Shown here one piece after another: positions 1 to 8,909 of a stretch of DNA of 64,000 nucleotides (position 1 is the stretch's first letter; every line of letters begins with the position of its first letter). The notes under the pieces are model-generated. The model worked only from the letters and a program-made list of their open reading frames with translations, was not told the origin of the DNA and searched no databases. Source of the stretch: Pristionchus mayeri (Eukaryota > Nematoda > Chromadorea > Rhabditida > Neodiplogasteridae); contig BTRK01000006.1 of NCBI GenBank assembly GCA_036245805.1, positions 54,367,257-54,431,256 on the forward strand, in the 5' to 3' direction. Made by a program: the position numbers and the translations under genes.

Positions 1-1100
1 TTTTCCGATTTCCAAAGTTACGTCACTTTTGGTCCACCCGACCGCCCCGCACCAGGATGAAGACCAGGAATGATGACCTCGGCAGTGAAGTTGAAGAGCA
101 GGATGGTATCTTTCTTTTGAAAAAAAGATCGAAGTTATATCTTTATTATAAACGTAATTATGATCATTTAAGTGATCGCGATTTAACTGTCGAAAAGTGA
201 TAGTACCAAATTTGGCCTTCTGAATCTCGAGTATGACGACAGATATCAAGATTCTAACGACGCAGTTTGAAAGATTATCATTTGAAATACTTGTATGTGC
301 TTTTGTTGCCAGATAGGACACATTTTTTCCTACCGCCGCAATGTGGTCGATTCTCTCGCGATTCCTCTCATAAAACATATCACTGGTATCACGAGTCAGT
401 GGTGGTGCCCGGGAACATTTTACAAAAAAAAGAGATGCTGTTCTCTCCTTTATTGTGATGGTTGAATATCAAGGAGTGAATAATTCGAAAAATAAATATA
501 GGTCATTGGTCCCAGAACCGGCTTTTTGGGATTTTCCGGTTTTGCACCTGGATATAATGTATTTCAGCTCACAGATGAGCTAGAAAGGTGGGCATGGCCT
601 AAAAATGTGGGGAAAATTATGTACAACTTTTATGTTGAAAACTTTTCACAGTAACAACAAATAAAAATGCTATTCCGCGATACCGAATATAAAAACATAA
701 AATAATTGTTTTCACCATCACACAGGAAACTTGCAATGGACTTTTATTTCATATTATGGTAGAACATCATAGTATAACCGCCATAGTAGAACAGGAACGG
801 TTCCCGTGTCCGCGGGGTGGTCGAATCTTACCGATCACATCTCTTAAGACATGATGAATTGAATACATTCTGAATATGCATCATATCATAACGTTTGTCG
901 CAGAATATCGGGTTTTGGGCGGCGGATAATTCATTCGCCAATATTTTTCTTATAAATATGAGTGATTGTTCTGTCATATTAGGAAATACAAATCCATTGC
1001 AAGGTTTCTGCGAGATGGTGAAAACAATTATTTTCTGATTTTGAATTCGGTTTCGCGGGAATATCATTTTTATTTGTTGTTACTGTGAAAAGTTTTCAAC
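1..1100. repeat. Family A inverted-repeat element, copy 1: left arm and centre
   Basis: The stretch from about 370 to 650 is matched in inverted orientation at about 6229-6490. The inner parts 640-750 and 990-1100 are inverted copies of each other and flank a roughly 240-bp centre. Shared landmarks with the copies at 19935-21510 and 34972-39625 are the words CCGGTTTT, ATCACGAGTCAGTGG and a GGCTATAATGTAT-like word. No convincing protein is encoded; the short ORFs here are chance products of the repeat. The element starts beyond the left edge of the window. Confidence 0.75.
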
Positions 1101-1402
1101 ATAACAGAGCAATTCTGAGAGAATTGAGATATTCCTTGTAGTGTCCGTACAGCAAACAAACTAATCTATGCTGAAAATGTGTCCCTAGGGGTACTTTTTC
1201 ACGTAGATCACGAAAATCGACCTTAGGAAGCGGTATCTCTGACCTCTAATTTCCTGTAGCGCGCCTCAACGGCGAGGTCGGTTTTTCTATATTGTGAACG
1301 GCTGCTCCAAACCCCGTACATATATAGTAATTCTGAAAGGTCTCGCATTTTTCAAGTTGGAAGTGAAGGGCTAGCGCATCTGCGAAAAAAGTTACGGTCA
1401 TT

Positions 1403-1459
1403 TGAATGTTCAATGAATGTTCAATGCTATGTTCAATGTCATTTGAATGAATGGTCATT
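1403..1459 (+). other. RTE copy 1 left target duplication plus templated filler
   Basis: TGAATGTTCAA at 1403-1413 is repeated at 4368-4378 right after the RTE tail, giving an 11-bp target duplication. Between the left duplicate and the first RTE base (1460) lie 46 extra bases built from short copies of the neighbouring target sequence (TGTTCAAT, GTCATTTGAATG, GGTCATT). The intact opposite arm of the palindrome lacks this filler, so it arose during or after 5' joining. Confidence 0.65.
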
Positions 1460-4370
1460 CTGGGTTCTCAAGTGTGTGGCGAGCGGTTGAGTGCGATTTC
1501 GTCTCTCCGTCTCCGGTTCCGCCCGCCCGGATTCCCTCTCCCAGACGCGTTGGCACGCGGGAGTTGTACGCCGCCACGATGGGTCCCCACTTCTACATCG
1601 GCACCATCAACGCCAGGACGCTCGGCCCAAGGGAGAAGCAGTCGGAGATGGAACTCGCCCTCGACAAGATCAAGTGGGACGTGGTTGCAGTGCAGGAAGC
1701 CAGGATTGTGGGTTGTGCCTCGTTCAATCTTACATCCTCAGGCACTGTAGTCTACCACTCAGGCGGGCCCACTGCTTCCCATGGCGTGGCATTTTTGCTT
1801 CGACCGCAACTCGCGCGCGGAGCTGTGTTCAATGGCCTCTCCCCTCGTTTGGCCACTCTGCTCCTTCCCGACCTACGGCTCTTCCTGGTCTGCGCTTACG
1901 CGCCTACGTCTTCCTACGATGACGACGCGTATGAAGACTTCCTAGACCAGGTTGAGACCGCCCTGCGGAGTGCCCCAAAAGGCCATATGCCAGTTCTGGT
2001 TGGTGACTTCAACTGTCGAGTGGCGAGGGAACCTGGCAATGAAAGATTTGTCGGTAACTTTGCCTCTCCCACACCGAACTCACGCGGACGCTGCTTCACT
2101 GAGCTCTGCGTGAGGAACAGACTGCGCATCCTGAACACGTTCCCCAAGAGACGGCACGGTCGAATCTGGACCTGGCGATCCCCAAACGGCTCATCATTCC
2201 ACCAAATTGACTACGTTGCAGCGCCCGCCACAGCGAGAGTAGTCAACTGTGGAGTCGTTGGTCGGTTTGAGTTTGACTCCGACCATCGCCTTGTTCGGAT
2301 GTGCCTCTCCCTCCCTGGCAAGGCGAGGCAGAAAAGATGCAGGGAGCGGCTAGATTTCGATCGAACCGCTTTTACTGTCAACGCAAACCTTCTCGCGTCA
2401 CTGCCCCTTGCCCGCCCCAGTTCTGCCGCCGACGCCTATACTACGGTAAAGGCTTTCACGGAGACCGCGGCAACGAACTGCTGGAGGAAGCGCCAATCCC
2501 CTTCTTGGATCTCGAGTGGAACGCGGAAGCTCCTAGCGATGCGCCATGAATTGCAATCCAACTCCCAACAAGCTGTCGCCTACTCAGCTGCCTGCAAAGC
2601 TGCCCGGACGAGTTTCGTCGATGACATCAGGAAGCGAAAGGAGGCGCAAGCACGGCAAGCAGCAACCATGGGAAGGAGCATCGTGAAGAGCATGCTGAGT
2701 CTGCAAACCTCAAAGAAGCGCCTTCTAGTTCCCCACCCTGTAACTGGTGCTCTCTCTCAAGCAGCTACCAAGACAGTGGTCCAGAGCTTCTTTGACGGTC
2801 TCTACACCCCTGCAGTTCCGTGTCCACTCCCAGTCCCTCCTCAGCCTCTGGATCCCCTTCCTCCCTTCCTACCCGATGAGGTCAGCAAAGCGATGTCCCA
2901 ACTCAAGTGTGGTCACTCACCCGGTTCGGATGGCATTCTCCCTGATATGCTATACCACTCTCGAAACCACCTTGCTCCCGTTATCGCTGATCTACTCAAC
3001 TATCTGGTAGATGGAGAGGCTGTTCCAAGCGACCTGACCGAAGCAATTGTCACTCTTCTGCACAAGAAAGGAGACCCTACCAACATTGGGAACTTCCGTC
3101 CCATCTCCCTCCTCACCGTTTCCCTGAAGACAATGACCAAAGTCATTCTTCAGAGACTCGAAACTGTGCTTGAAGAAACAGAGTCCTCGACCCAAACCGG
3201 CTTCCGGCGCGGCTACAGTACTCTCGACAACCTGCATGCCATCAAGCAGGTCGCTGAAAGAACCTCCGAGTACGGTATCCCAATCTACTTGGCGTTCGTC
3301 GACTTCAAGAAGGCGTTCGACTGTGTGGAGTGGAATGCCTGCTGGCAAGCCCTCTTCTCGTTCGGAGCCCATCCCTCCCTCGTCCACATGTTGCGCCGTC
3401 TCTACGAGTCCTCCTCTACACTCATTCGAGTTAATGAGGAGCTCGTTCCTGTGACTGTGCGTCGAGGAGTCCGCCAAGGCGATACCCTCTCCCCTCGTCT
3501 CTTCAACGCAGTGCTACGATCAGCCATGGACAACATTGACTGGGAGTCAGATGGAATTAGAATCGACGGAAGGAACCTTTGCCACTTGGAGTATGCCGAT
3601 GACGTGGCTCTCGTTGCCAAATCTCGACCCGAGCTGGAACGAATGCTGAAGAAGCTGATGGACGCGTGCAGCCGAGTTGGTCTCGAAGTGAATGCAAGCA
3701 AGACCAACCTCCTCACCTCCTGCACCTCTACCCGCAATCCAATAATCATCGGCAATCTGCGATTCGAATTCGTCGATAGCGCCACCTATCTCGGAGGAAG
3801 AATAGCTCTTCCCTTGGATCATTCCGACGAAATAGAACACCGGATTCGATTAGGGTGGCTGGCCTGGAGTAAGCTCTCGCACCTCCTATCTTCTCGAATT
3901 CTGTCCATCAAGATCAGGAGGAGAGTCTTCGAGAGCTGCATCACGGCTACAGTTCTCTATGGGTGTGAAGTATGGGCTCTGAGATCTAGCGAGAAGGAGA
4001 GGCTGAGAGTCACCCAGAGGAAGATGGAAAGAAAGATGCTTGGAGTCACGCTGAGGGACAGATGGAGATATGGCCGCGTGAGAGGGATTACCAAGCTGAG
4101 AGACTGGAATGAGGAAGGATTGAAACGAAAAGCGCGCTGGGCCCTCAAGATCAGAAGAATGGGAGTGGAACAGTGGAGCCGTGCGACAACTGTCTGGACT
4201 CCATTCAATAGGACTCGTCCCCCCGGAAAGCCTCGCGCGCGATGGAGAGACGACCTATCCCGAGCTATTGGCAGCCATTGGTGGAGTGCAACTTATGAAG
4301 ACTACCGACCTATCATCTTCTGAGCGTTTCCGCCTGATAAGATAAATTGATTGATTGATTGATTGATTGA
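1460..4370 (+). mobile_element. Full-length RTE-clade non-LTR retrotransposon, copy 1
   Basis: The element begins with CTGGGTTCTCAAGTG, exactly as in the second copy at 8910, and ends in a (TTGA)n tail after a 3' UTR of only about 20 bases. Short 3' UTRs with simple-repeat tails are typical of the RTE clade. It lies inside the left arm of a family B palindrome. Fewer than about 25 substitutions by eye separate it from copy 2, so both inserted recently. This copy keeps its reading frame to the end and may be retrotransposition-competent. Confidence 0.9.
1579..4323 (+). CDS. RTE endonuclease-reverse transcriptase, intact
   Basis: This protein nicks target DNA and reverse-transcribes its own RNA at the nick. 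The N-terminal third is an APE-type endonuclease: NARTLG near the start, AVQEARI, the VGDFNCR motif and DSDHRL at its end. The reverse transcriptase follows: KKGDPTNIGNFRPISLL, the catalytic FVDFKKAFD, RRGVRQGDTLSPRLF and the catalytic LEYADDVAL, then YLGG and a basic C-terminal tail. I chose the ATG at 1579 (914 residues) because it sits in a strong GCCGCCACGATGG context inside the element; the frame is open further upstream, but its earliest ATG at 1447 lies in flanking DNA. The length fits RTE proteins, no key residue is missing, and the codons are much more GC-rich than the flanks. Confidence 0.9.
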   Translation: MGPHFYIGTINARTLGPREKQSEMELALDKIKWDVVAVQEARIVGCASFNLTSSGTVVYHSGGPTASHGVAFLLRPQLARGAVFNGLSPRLATLLLPDLRLFLVCAYAPTSSYDDDAYEDFLDQVETALRSAPKGHMPVLVGDFNCRVAREPGNERFVGNFASPTPNSRGRCFTELCVRNRLRILNTFPKRRHGRIWTWRSPNGSSFHQIDYVAAPATARVVNCGVVGRFEFDSDHRLVRMCLSLPGKARQKRCRERLDFDRTAFTVNANLLASLPLARPSSAADAYTTVKAFTETAATNCWRKRQSPSWISSGTRKLLAMRHELQSNSQQAVAYSAACKAARTSFVDDIRKRKEAQARQAATMGRSIVKSMLSLQTSKKRLLVPHPVTGALSQAATKTVVQSFFDGLYTPAVPCPLPVPPQPLDPLPPFLPDEVSKAMSQLKCGHSPGSDGILPDMLYHSRNHLAPVIADLLNYLVDGEAVPSDLTEAIVTLLHKKGDPTNIGNFRPISLLTVSLKTMTKVILQRLETVLEETESSTQTGFRRGYSTLDNLHAIKQVAERTSEYGIPIYLAFVDFKKAFDCVEWNACWQALFSFGAHPSLVHMLRRLYESSSTLIRVNEELVPVTVRRGVRQGDTLSPRLFNAVLRSAMDNIDWESDGIRIDGRNLCHLEYADDVALVAKSRPELERMLKKLMDACSRVGLEVNASKTNLLTSCTSTRNPIIIGNLRFEFVDSATYLGGRIALPLDHSDEIEHRIRLGWLAWSKLSHLLSSRILSIKIRRRVFESCITATVLYGCEVWALRSSEKERLRVTQRKMERKMLGVTLRDRWRYGRVRGITKLRDWNEEGLKRKARWALKIRRMGVEQWSRATTVWTPFNRTRPPGKPRARWRDDLSRAIGSHWWSATYEDYRPIIF

Positions 4371-5329
4371 ATGTTCAAAATTGCTGCCCTGAAAAAATGG
4401 TATCCGATAACAATCCAATTTTCATTTTCATTCGATTCCTCGTGCAATTTTACCCCTGCGCGCAAATTTATAGGAAAATCGAAGGTCTGGTATTCGACGA
4501 AATTTTCAAAAGAATATAGCGAAGTCGATATTTTTTTGGCAAAAAAATACGATATTTTATTACTAAAAAATTTTCTTTCACGTTTTGGTGAGGAATTATG
4601 TGCAAATTCGTTTTCTACGGGTCGAAAAACGCAAGAAAAAATTAACTCGGCTTATTCTGAGATTTTCGATTTTTTTAGGGATTTTGGGATTTTTAACCGG
4701 GATTTTTCGATGATTTTGAGGCCAAAAATTGAAAAACTCAGAATAAGCCGAGTTAAATTTTTTCTGGCGTATTTCGACCCATGAATTTGCACATATTTCC
4801 TCACCAAAACGTGAAAGAAAATTTGTAGTGATAAAATATCGTATTTTTAGGCCAAAAAATCTCGACTTCGTTATATTCTTTTGAAAATTTCACCAGACCT
4901 TCAATTTTCCTATAAATTGGCGTGCAGGGGTAAAATTGCACGAGGAATCGAATGAAAAGAAAATTGGATTGTTATCGGATACCATTTTTGCAGAGCATCA
5001 ATTTTGAACATTCAAATGACCGTAATTTTTTTTCTCAGGTGCGCTATCCCTTCACTCCCAACAGTATAAATGCTTATCTCGACGAGATCTTTCAGAATTA
5101 CTATATATGTACGGGGTTTGGATGAGCCGCTCAAAATATTGATAAACAGACCTCGCCGTTGAGGCGCGCTACAGGAAATGAGGGGTCAGAGATACCGCTT
5201 CTTAAGGTCGATTTTTCGTGATCTTCGTGAAAAAAGTACCCCTAGTTACACATTTTCAGCATAGGTTAGTTTTTCGTTGTACGAAAGTATCTCGGTTCTC
5301 TCAGATTTCCTCTGATAAAAGTTGTTGTA

Positions 5330-6226
5330 TTAGGCTGATGCAAAAGTTTCTGACTATTTTCATGTTCAGACATAATGACCTCTCCCGTTCTTCGAAATCG
5401 GTCAATCAACTAATGGTTGTCATCTGTTGATAGGGCCTTGGGAACATCATATTACTAGCGATATGTTGGGTCAACTCGATCAATACGGATATGACTGTTC
5501 ACACCTGAAGTCTAAAAAGGTCGCGATTAATCTGAATTTTGAATTGATTATAATTCCAGTGAGAACCACGATATCAGCTAACTAATTCATAGTTTTAAAG
5601 TCCAATTAATAGGCATTCTAAATTTCCTAGTACAACTGTTCTGCTATCAAACGTCCACTTGAAAATGCCTCACAAGGATAGATCAGCACCAGTTGTAATT
5701 TTGCGAATATGCATTTTCAGGGGTTTTGCAAGTGCGGATCGAATAATTAAAAAAAGTTGTTGCACATTCTGAAGTACCCCTCCATACTAGAATACAGTTA
5801 AATTTAGGAGCGCATTCATATACCTGTTCACGAATACAGTGCTTCGAAATCGGGATGTAGAGAATCGAACGCCGAAAACGACACTTTTTCCAATTTCCTT
5901 TCACTCACACACGTGGCAGACCTGTTTTTTCACCATTAACTGAACAAGCAACTCTTACCCTATCACTGATATAGTTGGCTAATTCGGTAGGACACAGTTA
6001 CTCAAGGGGCAAGGTTCAATCGAAAACACTAAAAATACACTATTTTTGCGCGTTTTGATGTGGACGTGATTTTCTCAGGCACCCTATGAGCTGTATTGGC
6101 TAAAAACATGTTATTGTAGTCTACTAGCAAGTCCTTAACTACAACCATGCAGGAATGTCAGGCAGTCAAAATATACCGGAAGAATCTATGGAAATTGAAT
6201 AGTCAGAAACTTTTGCATCAACCTAA
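5330..6226. mobile_element. Mariner-type MITE, copy 1 (897 bp)
   Basis: The terminal inverted repeats are TTAGG(C/T)TGATGCAAAAG continuing with TTTCTGACTATT, about 27 bp with one mismatch. They are flanked by TA at 5328-5329 and 6227-6228. The TTAGGTTG...TGCAAAAGT style is that of mariner elements. No transposase ORF survives. Removing it with one TA rejoins the family A right arm exactly, which confirms the ends. Confidence 0.85.
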
Positions 6227-6228
6227 TA

Positions 6229-6490
6229 CATAATTTTCCACACATTGTGAGCGCTTTTCCACCTCTGTAGCTTGTCTGGAAGCTGTGACATCATGGCCAG
6301 GTGAAAAACCGGAAATTTACTAAAAGCCGGTTCTAGGATCAATGACCTATATTTTTCAAATTAATCTCTCCTGGGAATTCTACCATCACAACAAAGGCTA
6401 GAACTGCAACATTTTTTTTGGAAAATGTTCCCGAGAGGTCTTCATCCACTTTCATCCACTGACCCGTGATACACGTGATATATGCTACCA
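6229..6490. repeat. Family A copy 1: right arm
   Basis: Reverse complement of about 370-640, including the AAAACCGGAAA, GCCGGTTCT and CAATGACCTATATTT words. It is displaced from its partner by the family B and mariner insertions. Confidence 0.75.
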
Positions 6491-6969
6491 GAACCACTTT
6501 CCCGTTCACGATCTACGAAAGGTGGCGATCGATGGTGCAAGTACCAAGTTCGCTTATATAATGGACTATGATGTTTCAAGAGGTAGTATAATATAGTTGA
6601 ATGAAACATTTAACATTTATGTATTCTATTAAACAACGTCTCACATACACATATGTATACTCATTCACACTCCATTCAGAAGTGAAGAGTATATCAGCAG
6701 ATGAGATAAAGAAGAACATAATTAAAATCGGAAAAGAAGGCGAGCTCTGAATACACAACGAAGTGTGATATAGATGCCGCGACAACTGTACCTTTAGATA
6801 AATAATTTGAATAATTTATTATAATCATAACACTTCATTGGTTACCATATTCTTTGAGATGTTTTGTAAACTCGGATAGACTGATTAATTTATTCCTCAC
6901 AAGGAGAGACAGCGATGTATTTATCCTTCGGATTTCACCCAATCAAGATATATAGGGACTCGTAAGAAA
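6491..6969. other. Intergenic, nothing recognised
   Basis: AT-rich sequence with no convincing exon, repeat pair or RNA gene. Short ORFs here have no recognisable motif. Confidence 0.4.
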
Positions 6970-7672
6970 GATACCTCAACCTATTCTAAGTACACCATAT
7001 TTTTGTAGAATTTTAAAAATGGAGCCCGTTATTTTTTTATGGGTCCGAATGTCGATCCATGGTGGAAATCGCGAAAAAAGCAGATCTAGATTTCATTTAT
7101 GTAGTCTCTACAGCTTTGAATCGCATTGTTTTCTTATCGAAATGTGTTGTTCGTTAATGTTGAACGAATTTCTAGTGCTAAATTGGAAGAATTCAAAAAT
7201 TTTTGATTTTTTGGAATTTGGTCTCACAGCACCGGAGTCAATAATTTGAAAAATTGCTAAAATAGTTATACGTCATTTTAACGAACTCTATTATCGATAT
7301 TAGGTTTATCCTAGTCAAAATACACTAGATAAAGTGCTTTTTGAGATATTGACTTTTTTGACCATAAAAGTGGAGTGTCTTTTTGAGATATTGAATTTTT
7401 TTACCAAAAAAGTGGAGTGTCAAAATTAGAAAAATCAAAAATTTTCGAATTCTTCCAATTTAGCACCAGAAATTCGTTCAATATTAACGAATGAGTTCAT
7501 TCCATAAGAAAACAATGTGATTCAAAGCTCTAGAGACTACAAAAAATTAAATCTAGAGCTGCTTTTTTTCGCGATTTTCCACCATGGATCGACATTCGGA
7601 CCCATAAAAAACCAACGGGCCCCATTTTTAAAATTCTAAAAAAATGGTGAACTGAGAATAGGTTGAGGTATC
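6970..7672. repeat. Palindromic MITE-like element (703 bp)
   Basis: The ends GATACCTCAACCTATTCT and AGAATAGGTTGAGGTATC are perfect inverses, and the inverted similarity runs through to a centre near 7325 (for example GGGTCCGAATGTCGATCCATGG on the left and its complement on the right). The ORFs at 7019-7249 and 7530-7733 read through the arms. No target duplication was clear. Confidence 0.7.
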
Positions 7673-8568
7673 TAAAAATGCTATTCATCCGGTAGTCTCT
7701 CATGCTCGGAAAAGTTATGCCCGATTGTGTCATTTTGGATTAAAAATAGCGGTTTTTTTACTCTACAGGGTGTTTCATAATTATTGAGACTCGAATTTTC
7801 CAACAGCGCTCCTTCAAAACGAACATCTAGGCACTCATGTTTCTAAATCATGTAGACCAGTAATAGAGCCATTAAATGTGAAATTATTTTTTTCTTTCGG
7901 ATATAGTCTCGCCGCAGCATTTTTCGACTTTGTTTGACTACAGATTTTAAACTATCCGTGACTCAGCTCTACATCTAAGGACATTTCTTGCACATTAACG
8001 GAACTACATAATAATATTGTTAATGTTGATGCCAGATTACAAAACACGGAGGACCAAGCCTATTTCTCAAAAACTGACTATTCCATTTTCACCGAGATTT
8101 TGAAATTTTCAACTTTGTTTTGTGTTATCTTCCTCTCATGCCTAAGTCGAATTTCATTGTTGGGTGGCTAGCCAGATATACTCAAGTACTTCACAATTTT
8201 GCAATTGAGATGGAGCGAATGGATGTATTTTTTAGGGAGGACTAAAAAAGTCTTCAGATCGATGTATTTCAAAGTTATTTAAAAATCAAGATTTGATGAC
8301 CGGCTCTTGATTAGGCAACCAGTCCTAATGTACGGAAACTATTACTAAATATTATCATTACAAAATTTGGTGGCTGGCTCTGCATATTTTGAAGAGCTGA
8401 TTTTTGACCCTGAAGAAGGTGAAACCGCGGCCCTGATAATTGTCTCCACTGAATGAGGCAATCGTATTCCGTCCAACCTTTACCACTCAGTCTCTAATTT
8501 TAAGATGGTGATACATTGACGTAGGTGATTGTTATCCCAAATTATCAATGATCTTACATTTGTTGCAG
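7673..8568. other. Intergenic; a transposon-end-like word only
   Basis: Near 7768 there is ACAGGGTGTTTCATAATTATT, which resembles the end of a Tc1/mariner element, but no partner end was found. Otherwise no gene or repeat is recognised. Confidence 0.3.
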
Positions 8569-8678
8569 AGCTTCTGAATCGGTTGAAAGATCTGTCAGAT
8601 GCACAAGTAATTGCAACTCTTTCCGACGTTCTCATGAGCTGCATAAAAGAGATTGTCACAAGTCTTGTATCTACCTAA
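8569..8678 (+). CDS. Possible terminal exon, unknown protein
   Basis: A good acceptor (TTTGTTGCAG) is followed by an open frame of 35 codons ending in TAA. It starts LLNRLKDLSDAQVIATLSDV and ends EIVTSLVST. The composition looks protein-like (amphipathic, with balanced charges), unlike the repeat ORFs around it. I could not connect it to an upstream exon, and no family is recognised. It might be a decayed gene remnant or chance. Confidence 0.3.
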
Positions 8679-8895
8679 TATCACTGGACATGCATATTCT
8701 AAATTTGTTGTTAATTGATTGGCAGCTTTGCTTAATTCAAGAAATCAGGCCAATAACTAATGTCCCACGTTGACACGAAAACTCGAAATCGGCTATTATT
8801 ATTTTCTCGGGGATACAATTATACCATTGGTAGGCCGATTGGCACGAAACTTCTACTGTGGTAAGGGTACAAGTCCCTCGTAAGAACACTCGTAT

Positions 8896-8909
8896 TAGAT
8901 GTATCAATT
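8896..8909 (+). repeat. Target-site duplication of RTE copy 2, left
   Basis: TAGATGTATCAATT, repeated exactly at 11813-11826 after the tail. Confidence 0.9.

Larger units (their letters stand above)
1105..5314. repeat. Family B palindromic element, copy 1, containing RTE copy 1
   Basis: The ends are inverted (CAGAGCAATTCTGAGAGAA on the left, CAGAGGAAATCTGAGAGAA on the right when reversed). The element is flanked by ATAA at 1101-1104 and 5315-5318. Removing it with one ATAA restores the family A arm, which is independent evidence for the boundaries. Without the RTE it is about 1.3 kb with its dyad centre near 4700. The ORF at 4371-4784 is a by-product of the palindrome. Outer words such as CCTAGGGGTA, GAACGGCTCATCCAAAC and GATCTCGACGAGATAAGC recur in other family B copies. 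Confidence 0.8.

Noticed and set aside
2992..3477. 161-residue minus-strand ORF in the RTE, with an equal one at 10442-10927
   Set aside because: It is antisense to conserved RT motifs; openness follows from codon bias of the sense frame.
4371..4784. 137-residue ORF after RTE copy 1
   Set aside because: It spans the dyad centre of a family B palindrome.
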